Assembly: GCF_050433565.1 (NCBI RefSeq)
Contig: NZ_JBNPWZ010000002.1
Location: 434,001-498,000 of the forward strand
Length of the DNA: 64,000 bases
Origin: Ornithinibacillus bavariensis
GTDB lineage: Bacteria > Bacillota > Bacilli > Bacillales > Amphibacillaceae
Direction: 5' to 3'
In this document: one piece after another, positions 32,803 through 41,115 of the stretch
Position numbering within the stretch: the first letter of the stretch is position 1
Layout of the letters: each line of letters begins with the position of its first letter
Made by a program: the position numbers and the translations under genes
Notes under the pieces: model-generated
The model's database searches: none
Told to the model about the DNA's origin: nothing
What the model saw: the letters and a program-made list of their open reading frames with translations, nothing else

Positions 32803-32843
32803 ATTTACCGATTTATATTTTGTACGATTGGAGGTGATATCCT

Positions 32844-34331
32844 TTGAAAACATTCTATAAGAGAATATTTGCTTTAATAGGAATTGTATTTCTCACCTTC
32901 TTACCTGTAATGACACCAACTGTCCACGCAGTTTCCTCCTGGTCGGGTGATCCATGGCAAGGTAGTCCATGGAATGGAAAGTCTTGGGACGGTAGTAACC
33001 TGCAATGGTCTGGGGATTCCTGGAATGGAAATAGTTGGAATGGTAATTCCTGGAATGGGAACAGTTGGACGAATCAATCATGGAGCCAAAATGGTTGGAA
33101 TTTATCTGGATTTAAAGGTAATTCTTGGACCCAACAAGGCTGGGATGGATCAGCATTTCAAGGGAATTCGTGGACCAATACAGGCTGGGATGGTAATCAA
33201 TTCCAAGGAAATCCATGGTCAAGCTCTGGGTGGAGTATGTATGGATTTACAGGAAACCCGTGGTCAAATACCGGTTGGTTAGGGAATGGTTATTCTGGAA
33301 ATCCATGGTCTAACTCAGGGTGGGATGGAAACGGTAATGGACCTCTAAATCCTTGGTCTAATTCAGGCTGGAATGGAAATGGCCATCAGGGTAATCCATG
33401 GTCCAGCGGTGGCGGAGGTGGTGCTGGACCATTTGCTGGTCAACCAGGTTCTGGCACAACAATAAACCCACCGGGTCCTTATAATCCTTCAGCCCCAGAA
33501 CAATTCTATGATACTGATGAGTTTAATGCAGCAAAATATGTTTGGGATAATATGATGAATGCTGCAATAGATATAGAGACTAATTATCCAAATGGTCTTC
33601 ATGGTCTAGGTCCTAATGGTCTGAGTCCAGATTTCTTTAAAGGATTTATGGTTGATACCATTAAATTACAGCTTGGTGATCATATTGCAGTTGATCTTTA
33701 TGACATAGGTGATACTGCATACAACATGTATAGTGGTTATAAGGATCTAGAAGCAATAAGGCAGGCTACGTTTGCTGCAAATGCTGCAAGCATGACCAAT
33801 AACGCTTACCAAATTTCAACTGCTTCCAGATTTGCTCAATACGGTAATTTAATCAAGGATTCGGCAGATGTTTTTCTAACTAAAACTGAATTCGGAAATT
33901 TATCAAGCACATGGAGCTCAATGGGTGCTTTATCAAAGTTAAACTTTGTAGCTTCCGGTGTAAATGCTGGTCTATCAGCCTATAAAACTGGTGTTAGTAT
34001 TGGAAATGCCATAGACACTTGGCAGAATACGAAAGATGGTTCTGCCCGAACCTCTGCAATAGCCGATATTGGAGCAAACCTCGGGGAAACATTAATGAGT
34101 GTCGGTGGTGTGGCAACGGCAATCCCAGGTGGTCAGGCTTTGGGGGCAGGCTTAGTAATAGTAGGCGGTGGATTATTTGTAGTCTCGAAAGCTACTAAAT
34201 TAGTAGCAGATAACTGGGATAAAATCACTGACTTTGGGAAAAGTGTTGGTAACGGTATTAAAAATGCCGGTAAATCCATAGCCAAGGGAGCTAAAAAGGT
34301 AGGTAGCATGATCAAAGGTTGGTTCTCATAA
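32844..34331 (+). CDS. Secreted Trp-rich repeat protein with glycine-rich amphipathic C-terminus
   Basis: 495 residues. A signal peptide ends TPTVHA. Residues 31-190 are a low-complexity domain with 23 tryptophans in WNGNSW/GNPWSNSGW units of about 8-16 residues. Residues 190-220 are Gly/Pro-rich; residues 220-400 are helical with no recognised family. The last 75 residues contain a glycine-rich hydrophobic pair (AIPGGQALGAGLVIVGGG) and an amphipathic lysine/glycine tail (KNAGKSIAKGAKKVGSMIK), features of membrane-active toxins or bacteriocins. The first 40 mature residues match those of the lipase-like protein at 37929-39227. Start TTG after a near-perfect GGAGGTGATATCCT. Confidence 0.8.
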   Translation: MKTFYKRIFALIGIVFLTFLPVMTPTVHAVSSWSGDPWQGSPWNGKSWDGSNLQWSGDSWNGNSWNGNSWNGNSWTNQSWSQNGWNLSGFKGNSWTQQGWDGSAFQGNSWTNTGWDGNQFQGNPWSSSGWSMYGFTGNPWSNTGWLGNGYSGNPWSNSGWDGNGNGPLNPWSNSGWNGNGHQGNPWSSGGGGGAGPFAGQPGSGTTINPPGPYNPSAPEQFYDTDEFNAAKYVWDNMMNAAIDIETNYPNGLHGLGPNGLSPDFFKGFMVDTIKLQLGDHIAVDLYDIGDTAYNMYSGYKDLEAIRQATFAANAASMTNNAYQISTASRFAQYGNLIKDSADVFLTKTEFGNLSSTWSSMGALSKLNFVASGVNAGLSAYKTGVSIGNAIDTWQNTKDGSARTSAIADIGANLGETLMSVGGVATAIPGGQALGAGLVIVGGGLFVVSKATKLVADNWDKITDFGKSVGNGIKNAGKSIAKGAKKVGSMIKGWFS

Positions 34332-34345
34332 ACATTTTAAAATAC

Positions 34346-34382
34346 AGGTAACAGAATAGAGATTTACTCTATTCTGTTACCT
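34346..34382. repeat. Perfect 16-bp hairpin between Tad-locus genes
   Basis: AGGTAACAGAATAGAG and CTCTATTCTGTTACCT are perfect inverted copies with a five-base loop. On the plus strand they are followed by AAAAAATT rather than T, so the hairpin is not a normal terminator for the genes around it. It ends 19 bases before the next start codon. Confidence 0.85.
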
Positions 34383-34401
34383 AAAAAATTAGGTGACATA
34401 C

Positions 34402-35229
34402 ATGCAACAAATTACTGCAAATGAGCTACTGAAGCTTGGAAAGAGGCATAAAAAGTGGAATGAGGATGTAACAATTGAACTATTCCCATATGCCATTAAT
34501 AACCATCGCTATTATTTAGCGTACTATTTAGGAAGGTTTTCTCGAGAGATAAAAAGTATTGCCATATTATCACCTGATTCATCTAATAAAGATGAAGCGT
34601 TAGATGCATTGAAACAATTGGTCTATTTTACTATTACATTTGATAAGGTAGAGAACAATACAAAAACAAGAGCAGAATTAAATTTTGAAATCTATGGAGA
34701 AATTCGAAATTATTTAAGAAATATATTGAATTCAGGTGTATTGCAACCGGAATTCATAGATATTTATGATCGTTCTTATAAAGTAGTAGATAAAACGCTT
34801 AGATTACAAGATGAGATGTTAGAACTTAGAAGTAGAGTGAATAAGTTTGCCCAAGATATTCTTGATAGAGGGTATTTCATTGATAGTGATATTGACGAGG
34901 TGCTTTCATTATTTCCTGCACCGGGGTGGATACAATATCAACAGTTCTATGATAGTTATCGTTATAGGAATGATTTTGATGTTATTTATAAAAATGAAAA
35001 TAATCCGGAGTTAATACCATTTTTCAAGTTTAGAGATCCCAAAACCCTGTTTAACATGACTAGTGGTATCGCTGAAGAACAATTAAAAAAATCACTTGAT
35101 ATCGTAACTGATAAGCAGGATATGAGTAACTTCAGTAAAGAAGACTACTTTAATTATTGGACTAAAAAGTTTGAAAAAGGTTTATCCGATCGATATATAC
35201 AACTTAGGAAAATTATCCGAAATCTCTAG
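34402..35229 (+). CDS. Uncharacterised cytoplasmic protein in the Tad locus
   Basis: 275 residues, no signal peptide or transmembrane helix, rich in Tyr, Phe, Asn, Asp and Arg. The middle is mostly helical (LRLQDEMLELRSRVNKFAQD). I recognise no family. It follows the Trp-rich secreted protein and precedes a lipoprotein gene, so roles as chaperone, immunity or adaptor are only positional guesses. AGGTGACATAC precedes the ATG at 34402; a GTG nine bases earlier is an alternative. Confidence 0.7.
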   Translation: MQQITANELLKLGKRHKKWNEDVTIELFPYAINNHRYYLAYYLGRFSREIKSIAILSPDSSNKDEALDALKQLVYFTITFDKVENNTKTRAELNFEIYGEIRNYLRNILNSGVLQPEFIDIYDRSYKVVDKTLRLQDEMLELRSRVNKFAQDILDRGYFIDSDIDEVLSLFPAPGWIQYQQFYDSYRYRNDFDVIYKNENNPELIPFFKFRDPKTLFNMTSGIAEEQLKKSLDIVTDKQDMSNFSKEDYFNYWTKKFEKGLSDRYIQLRKIIRNL

Positions 35230-35270
35230 AAATAGGTTAGGGCACACTGATTAATAAAGGAGTATATTAG

Positions 35271-35768
35271 ATGAAAAAAACAATCTGGTTTATTAGTTTC
35301 TTAAGTTTACTTATTTTAACTTCATGTAGTACATCACCAGAAGCAGAAGAAATCGCAAAATATCACAACGATTATGTAGAGAATGTAAATTCACTAGCCT
35401 CACAGGTAGATGAGCAAATACAGAAGTCATTTGCTACAGAAAGCCCTCAGGAAACTTATGATTTACAAACTGAAAATGTTTTACCTTTAATTGATGAAAT
35501 TAAGAAATATATTGAAGATATGCAACCTGAATCAGGAGAAGTGAAAGAACTTCATGAGATGCGATTGAAACAGCTTTCTGCTTGGGAAGAAGCATTTAAA
35601 TTACAATATCAAGCATTAGAGAAAACGGTAGCGGAAGAATCGGAAGAGGAGGTAAGCAAATTATTAAAGGAATCAGACCAAAAACTGTTAGAGGCTGCAG
35701 AGTTAGGGCAGCAGGCTGATAACAAATTAGTTAAACTGGCTGAGGAACATGACGTTACTATAAATTAA
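35271..35768 (+). CDS. Small coiled-coil lipoprotein
   Basis: 165 residues with lipobox LTSC (cysteine at 19), then a wholly helical, charged body with heptad-like patterns (EEEVSKLLKESDQKLLEAAEL). Anchored outside the membrane; probably an elongated helical bundle. Function unknown, but its place inside the pilus operon suggests an envelope-assembly part. AAAGGAGTATATTAG precedes the ATG. Confidence 0.75.
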   Translation: MKKTIWFISFLSLLILTSCSTSPEAEEIAKYHNDYVENVNSLASQVDEQIQKSFATESPQETYDLQTENVLPLIDEIKKYIEDMQPESGEVKELHEMRLKQLSAWEEAFKLQYQALEKTVAEESEEEVSKLLKESDQKLLEAAELGQQADNKLVKLAEEHDVTIN

Positions 35769-35814
35769 GGGTTAGGGATAACAATTAAAAGAGCTGTTTA
35801 TGGAGGATTGCCTT

Positions 35815-36216
35815 ATGAAATGGCTGAATAAAATTAGAAAAAGTGAAAACGGAAGTGCCACTATTGAATTTCTTGGTATTGTCCCATTAGCTTTAATTTT
35901 TTTAATGATAATATGGCAGTTTATTGTTGGAGTCAATGCTGTAGTAGTGGCTAAGTCTGCGGTGAACGAATATGCAGAGGTTTATTCTGTAACAAAGGAT
36001 TTGAATGACGCTCGGGATGCAGCAAAAACTATTATTGATGCAACTGGAGATTATTTAGTATTCGATAGTTTTACTACAGAACCTGGGGAATATGATAAAG
36101 AATTTACAGCTGAGCTTGCTGTTAATATTAAGTTAGTTTTTATTCCTGAATTGTTTAGAGGTTCCGTACCAAGCATACCATATAGTGCAACGGCATACGG
36201 TAGGGTGATAGAGTGA
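35815..36216 (+). CDS. tadE: TadE-like pseudopilin
   Basis: 133 residues. The short basic leader KIRKSENG precedes SATIEFLGIVPLALIFLMII, a prepilin-like start with Glu at position 5 of the mature region and a hydrophobic helix. A periplasm-type C-terminal domain follows. TadE/F proteins are minor pilins needed for assembly. TATGGAGGATTGCCTT precedes the ATG; the frame's earlier ATG (35800) overlaps that signal. The gene overlaps the next by four bases (GTGA). Confidence 0.8.
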   Translation: MKWLNKIRKSENGSATIEFLGIVPLALIFLMIIWQFIVGVNAVVVAKSAVNEYAEVYSVTKDLNDARDAAKTIIDATGDYLVFDSFTTEPGEYDKEFTAELAVNIKLVFIPELFRGSVPSIPYSATAYGRVIE

Positions 36217-36977
36217 AGAACATAATATCATATTATCGGAATGAGCAAGGTAATGTTGTTTTGTTTGTAATAGGTATGTTAGGTATTATGATGGTCTTAT
36301 TTATATTAGTAGTTAATCTTAGTTCTGCTCTAGCTACTAAGCAGCAATCGGAAACGACTGTCTCACAAGCTAGTTTGGCAGCCACAAGTGCCTTTTATGA
36401 AGAAGTTAGAAGAGTTATTACCGGTTTCTCTTACCCAGAACCAATTCCTCCTACCGAACCTGATCCTGAAGCAGATTCATCTGCCTGGGAGGCATATCGT
36501 GAAGCATTAAGAGAATATGAAGAAAAGCTAGAAGTCTATAAGTTCTTTACATTATTTGATAATTATGTTGCTTCAGCTAAAGCGGGTCTTACTGGTTTGG
36601 AATATCGTGACTGGTCTGACAAAGAATTAGAATTACAAGCTTTTGATGTAGTAATTAATGGCGCCTTAACTAATGGTCGTCTGCTTCAAGAGATAGTAGA
36701 AGGTCTGTTAGTAGGGAATAATAGCATTCAACAAGCAGCAATTACTATGGGAATTCTGACTATTGAAAAGAATGGTGGAATTTTAGAGGAAGCTACATTA
36801 GATATTAGGGAAAATCGAATCGAAATTAGAGCAGCTACTGAAGCTACATCAACTGCCTACGACGGCTTTGTAGAAAGTGTAACAGAAAAGCTTTACCAAG
36901 AGTCATCTGGTCCAAAGATTGATTTTATTAACTTGATATGGACAAAGACACTACCAGTTTATTTAGAATATGAATGA
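36213..36977 (+). CDS. TadF/TadG-like minor pilin
   Basis: 254 residues. The leader YYRNEQGNVVLFVIGMLGIM and a hydrophobic helix match the TadE/TadG N-terminal class, although the position-5 residue is not the usual Glu. A long, acidic extracytoplasmic domain follows with a Pro/Glu-rich spacer (PEPIPPTEPDPEAD) and helical stretches. Start GTG overlaps the tadE stop, with AGGGTGATAGA as ribosome site, so translation is probably coupled. Confidence 0.72.
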   Translation: MKNIISYYRNEQGNVVLFVIGMLGIMMVLFILVVNLSSALATKQQSETTVSQASLAATSAFYEEVRRVITGFSYPEPIPPTEPDPEADSSAWEAYREALREYEEKLEVYKFFTLFDNYVASAKAGLTGLEYRDWSDKELELQAFDVVINGALTNGRLLQEIVEGLLVGNNSIQQAAITMGILTIEKNGGILEEATLDIRENRIEIRAATEATSTAYDGFVESVTEKLYQESSGPKIDFINLIWTKTLPVYLEYE

Positions 36978-37009
36978 GGTTAATTCTTGAACATTAAGAG
37001 GAGATAATT

Positions 37010-37726
37010 ATGAAAAGTCCTTTTCGAAATACATGGGAGATATATACTGGAAGATTTGAGAGAGTATTGCTATTAATGTTATTTACAACACTACCATTAT
37101 TAATAGTTCATTCATTTGCTACAAATTATATCTATGCTATCACTCCTAGTATGGACCCATTATATTCATTTGCAGACATTTATTATGGACTAATAACCAT
37201 ATTATTATATATTTTTGCACAAGTACCATATGTTCGGTTTGTCTATAACGAATACAATGATATGGAGCGAAGTTTTCAAGATGCAATTTTCCAATTCATC
37301 GTATTAGGTTTTACGGTTTTTATATTTGCAACGATTGTTTCAATCTTATCAATCATTGGTTTTTCGCTATTTATAATTCCTGGTTTTATTATATTAGCTC
37401 TTACCCTACCAGTACCATATGTAAGTGTATTTGATAAGAAATCAGTATGGAGGTCATATAAAGAAGGGATACGAATTGGAAAGAAGCACTTTTGGAAAAT
37501 CTTTTTATTGATATTAGTAACGGGTTTACTTGAAATGATTGCGGGCGTTTTGATTACATCACAAATTTTTAATATTACTAATTCCTTTGCTGCACAAATA
37601 ATTACACAAATCGTATTGAATTTAATCTACTATCCATTCATTGTCATGCTACTAAGCTCCTGTATGATTAAATGGCGTGAGGAACAGAAAGTATTAGAAA
37701 CACGTGATGAAACGGAAGTTGCATGA
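37010..37726 (+). CDS. Polytopic membrane protein, DUF975/YciC-like
   Basis: 238 residues with about six transmembrane helices and Leu/Ile/Phe-rich spans. It begins SPFRNTWEIYTGRFERVLLL. The pattern of a membrane half, a charged cytoplasmic loop (KSVWRSYKEGIRIGKKHFWK) and a second membrane half resembles DUF975/glycerophosphodiesterase membrane-region proteins. Role in the locus unknown: membrane partner of the pilus or immunity protein are guesses. AAGAGGAGATAATT precedes the ATG. It is the last gene before a terminator. Confidence 0.65.
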   Translation: MKSPFRNTWEIYTGRFERVLLLMLFTTLPLLIVHSFATNYIYAITPSMDPLYSFADIYYGLITILLYIFAQVPYVRFVYNEYNDMERSFQDAIFQFIVLGFTVFIFATIVSILSIIGFSLFIIPGFIILALTLPVPYVSVFDKKSVWRSYKEGIRIGKKHFWKIFLLILVTGLLEMIAGVLITSQIFNITNSFAAQIITQIVLNLIYYPFIVMLLSSCMIKWREEQKVLETRDETEVA

Positions 37727-37746
37727 CTAGGATTTATTGAAAGTTG

Positions 37747-37776
37747 ACGCATTGAAAACACAATGCGTTTGCTTTT
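37747..37776 (+). terminator. Terminator ending the first Tad transcription unit
   Basis: ACGCATTG-aaaaca-CAATGCGT stem followed by TTGCTTTTG. The lipase-like gene downstream therefore likely has its own promoter. Confidence 0.7.
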
Positions 37777-37928
37777 GTTCAATTAATTGCACTTCCCTAT
37801 ATCAATTTACAGTTTCTTTCAAATACTAAGCAATTTACTCCACATTGATAAAGCAATTTAATTCCTCGTTAAAGTCATTTTAATAAATAAAATTCCCAAA
37901 TATAAAATGTAATAGGGAGAGATTTATT

Positions 37929-39227
37929 TTGAAAAGGTACTGTGGGAAAGTCCTTACGATTTTTGCTGGCATTATATTAATTTATTTTACTGTTTTAACT
38001 CCAACGGTAAATGCAGTTACTCCATGGTCTGGTAAACCCTGGAAGGGAAACCCTTGGAAAGGAACGCCATGGGGTGCGGGAGAATTGCAATGGGAAGGTG
38101 TACCTTGGGACGGTAACCCTATAAATGGAAACCATAATGGTAATGAAATGAATAAAGATGGTTCTGATGACAATTCAACAGAGGGAAACGAAACGAATGA
38201 ATCCTCCGAAAGTAATCAGGAAAAGCTATGTTTACCTGGTGAAGGTGGTTGCGATGGAACTAATGGGAAAAAGATTGATTTATCAATTGAGGAAGAGATG
38301 GATAAAGCAATAGAGCAATTTCTAAAAGATAATAATGTCAAAAAGCCTCTATTTATGTCAAAAAAAGCATATGAAAAAGAAGTGGAAAGACTAAAGCAAA
38401 AACTAAAAGCGGAATTTACTAGATTAATAGAAAGACCACATGGAACTGTGCAAGATGTTGATATTCCAGATAATGTGTTGGCAACACTTGCACAATCAGG
38501 ATATACTGAAAACCATTTGGGAAAAGACGGTAAGCAGGACAAGGATAATAAATTATTAACTTATGGTTGGAAGGAATATGAAAGTGTAGAATATGATTCT
38601 GGTTTCCATGCACGTTTATATAAAAATGATGATGAAGGTAAAATCGTAGTTTCATTTGGTGGAACGGAAACAGATGATATGAAGGACCTGTTAACAGATG
38701 GCCGTCTTGCCTTAGGATACAGTGATGACCAATTTGAAGAGGCACTTAAATTTGTAAATGATATGATGCTGGAACATCCTGATAAAGAAATCGTGATCAC
38801 TGGACATTCACTTGGTGGAGCTTTGGCGCAATATGTGGCTATTAATAAGGGAATACCAGCAATTACCTACAATGCTCCAGGGATAGATACTCGGGACTAT
38901 GGTTTTTTTGAAAATCCATTGAAAATATTTTTTGGTGATGGAAACATGGTAGCTGTAGAGAAATTCTTAAACGAAAATGGACTACTACATAACTTAGTTG
39001 AGAATCATATCATGGAAGATGATGCAATTGGGAGCTATCAAATTCATGTAGGGACTACTTATTCATATTCTAGCGACGGAACAGTAACATGTCGTGATGA
39101 TTATAGTAAAGAGAAACATAAAAGAGATTTACCTACCAAAAAGATACCTGAGATGTGGAATGATTTTAAAAATGATTTACCAAACCATGGAATGAATAAA
39201 TTTTTTGATATGATGGTTCCATGTTAA
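37929..39227 (+). CDS. Secreted class 3 lipase-like protein with shared Trp-rich N-terminus
   Basis: 432 residues. The signal peptide ends TPTVNA, like that of the protein at 32844-34331. The first 45 mature residues contain the same WSGxPWxGxPWxG and LQWxG pattern. An Asn/Glu/Ser linker and a cysteine pair (CLPGEGGC) follow. From residue 175 there is an alpha/beta-hydrolase domain with FGGTE as likely oxyanion element, the nucleophile elbow GHSLGGA (Ser294), and candidate Asp and His downstream (APGIDTRD; SYQIHVG). An extracellular lipase/phospholipase is likely. ATAGGGAGAGATTTATTT precedes the TTG start. Confidence 0.82.
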   Translation: MKRYCGKVLTIFAGIILIYFTVLTPTVNAVTPWSGKPWKGNPWKGTPWGAGELQWEGVPWDGNPINGNHNGNEMNKDGSDDNSTEGNETNESSESNQEKLCLPGEGGCDGTNGKKIDLSIEEEMDKAIEQFLKDNNVKKPLFMSKKAYEKEVERLKQKLKAEFTRLIERPHGTVQDVDIPDNVLATLAQSGYTENHLGKDGKQDKDNKLLTYGWKEYESVEYDSGFHARLYKNDDEGKIVVSFGGTETDDMKDLLTDGRLALGYSDDQFEEALKFVNDMMLEHPDKEIVITGHSLGGALAQYVAINKGIPAITYNAPGIDTRDYGFFENPLKIFFGDGNMVAVEKFLNENGLLHNLVENHIMEDDAIGSYQIHVGTTYSYSSDGTVTCRDDYSKEKHKRDLPTKKIPEMWNDFKNDLPNHGMNKFFDMMVPC

Positions 39228-39293
39228 CGTTATTACTAAAAGTTGCATGATATTGACAAAAAAACGGGTCTTATACTGAAAAGGGTGAGAAGT

Positions 39294-40334
39294 ATGATAC
39301 GTATGGTACTGGCAGGTTTTTTCTCATTAGTTTTTCCAGGAATAGGTCAGCTATTTAATCGACAATGGATCAAAGGGACTTCTTTTATCGTTATAGAACT
39401 TTGTCTTATATATTTTGCCGCCCCTGTAGTATGGGTTGTGATGATTTACCGTGTAATTTGGTTGATTAGTATTATTGATGCTTCAGTCATTGCTTATTTA
39501 GTCTATAAAGGGAAAAAAGAATTACACGTCCTAAAAGGATGGCGGGCAGTTTTAGTTGTAGGATTGGCAAATCTTATTATTTTACCAATCGCTTTATTAC
39601 CATCTCTTCTTCCTCATATTTCTTACTATTTAGCAGTAACACAAATGACAGATGCCGAGGGAGGCTCTGCCGAACAGTTGCAGGAAGAAAAAAAGATATA
39701 TGAGGATTATTTAGTGGAGACGTATGGTGAAGAGTTTTCCCTGGGTGATGCAACATTTAATTCAAATTATGGTCATTATTTAGTAGATGCATCTCCAAAA
39801 ACCAATTCTAATTTGGTTTTCGGAGTATATCAGGATTGGAATGATAAGATTAATGATTCATACATTGATACTTTATGGGGAGAAGAGGCGAGAAATGAGG
39901 TATCTCCTATCATTGAGAAGTTATATGAGGATGTTTGGATGAATCATGTAGAAGTCGCAATCAAAGCCGGGTCAAAAGAGAAAATCCTAAGTGAAAATAA
40001 GCAAATAATCGGTTTCAATGAAGGAAGAAGTAAATACCCGCAAGATTATTATTATTGGGTAGAACTATTAGTCTTTCAAGACTACGATAATCCAGAACAA
40101 GAATTAGAAAAATTATATGAAATTATTACTTATTTTAAAAATGCGGAAATTCAAGTTGCTAGTTTTGATGTAAAATATTATGATGAAACGTTGCTAGAAA
40201 AAGAAGGAAGTGACATAGAGCCTGGTTACAAATATAACGAATATGCCACACATTTTATTTCACTGAATAAGGATAAAATCAATCAAATTAATTCGATTAA
40301 AGATCTGGAAGAACACATGATAACTTTGGAGTAA
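39294..40334 (+). CDS. Membrane protein with large extracytoplasmic domain
   Basis: 346 residues. Residues 1-125 hold about three to four transmembrane segments; the first reads VLAGFFSLVFPGIGQLFNRQW, similar to TM2-type small membrane domains. Residues 130-346 are a soluble, acidic domain with no recognised family (YVETYGEEFS..., WVELLVFQDYDNPEQELEKL). Its place right after the secreted lipase-like gene makes it a candidate immunity or partner protein, but this is positional inference only. AAGGGTGAGAAGT precedes the ATG at 39294. Confidence 0.65.
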   Translation: MIRMVLAGFFSLVFPGIGQLFNRQWIKGTSFIVIELCLIYFAAPVVWVVMIYRVIWLISIIDASVIAYLVYKGKKELHVLKGWRAVLVVGLANLIILPIALLPSLLPHISYYLAVTQMTDAEGGSAEQLQEEKKIYEDYLVETYGEEFSLGDATFNSNYGHYLVDASPKTNSNLVFGVYQDWNDKINDSYIDTLWGEEARNEVSPIIEKLYEDVWMNHVEVAIKAGSKEKILSENKQIIGFNEGRSKYPQDYYYWVELLVFQDYDNPEQELEKLYEIITYFKNAEIQVASFDVKYYDETLLEKEGSDIEPGYKYNEYATHFISLNKDKINQINSIKDLEEHMITLE

Positions 40335-40494
40335 TTTAAAAAGAATAAAGGTTTTAGAAAAAGTACAATCCTATTTTTGAACTAGTTTAGAGAAAACTAG
40401 TAAAAATTCATAAACATCAGATATAGAGGAGAAGTATCTCATTAACTTTTGTAATCATAATAAATTTACCATTCTGAAAAGTGGAGGATACGCA

Positions 40495-40980
40495 GTGATT
40501 GTAGAAAAGGATTATCAATTTTCAGGAGATAAAGAAGTACTTAACTATTCAAGCATTTGGAATAGGTTTGTTGCTTGGTTGATTGATATAGTAATCGTTT
40601 TTTTCTCTATATTCTTTATAAAGCTCATTCCGAATGGAGTAAATGCTATAACATCTCTATTATTTTATAGCAGACCAGTTGATGAATATTATATTAATTA
40701 TTGGGTCATTCAAATTGCTATAGTTGTGGTAGTATTCTGGTTGTATTTTGCATTGATGGAAAGTCTATCAACACAAGGAACAATAGGGAAAATGATCGCT
40801 GGAATAAAGGTGGTAAATGAAGAGGAAGAGAAAATATCATTTGCTAATGCATCAGGTCGGTTTTTTTTACAATTAGTATCCCTATGTTTACTTGGAATTG
40901 GACATCTGCTTGCTTTATTTTTCAAAAATAAGCAGACGTTATACGATGTGCTTTCGAAGTGTGTAGTTATTAAAAGGTAA
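40495..40980 (+). CDS. RDD family membrane protein
   Basis: 161 residues with three to four transmembrane helices. The RDD signature is seen as SIWNRFVAWLIDIVIVF (Arg...Asp) and, after a loop, QGTIGKMIAGIKVVNEE. Such proteins are ion-exchange or assembly factors in bacilli; function here unknown. Start is GTG with GGAGGATACGCA. It follows the lipase/membrane pair by 160 bases and precedes a terminator. Confidence 0.78.
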   Translation: MIVEKDYQFSGDKEVLNYSSIWNRFVAWLIDIVIVFFSIFFIKLIPNGVNAITSLLFYSRPVDEYYINYWVIQIAIVVVVFWLYFALMESLSTQGTIGKMIAGIKVVNEEEEKISFANASGRFFLQLVSLCLLGIGHLLALFFKNKQTLYDVLSKCVVIKR

Positions 40981-41004
40981 ATTTTAACAATAGCCTTGCT
41001 AAAA

Positions 41005-41036
41005 AAGATGAGGATTTATACCCTCATCTTTTTTTC
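41005..41036 (+). terminator. Terminator at the end of the Tad region
   Basis: AAGATGAGG / CCTCATCTT hairpin followed by TTTTTTT. Confidence 0.85.
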
Positions 41037-41115
41037 TCTAAAGGTATGTACTCCAGTTGTATTAGTGGTGGTTTTAGTGTATAAATTATTTAGATAATAA
41101 TGGAATGGATGTGAA

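Noticed and set aside
32947..33282. 111-residue ORF in another frame of the Trp-rich gene
   Set aside because: Produced by the repetitive codons of the W/G/N repeat. The main frame has the signal peptide and strong ribosome site.
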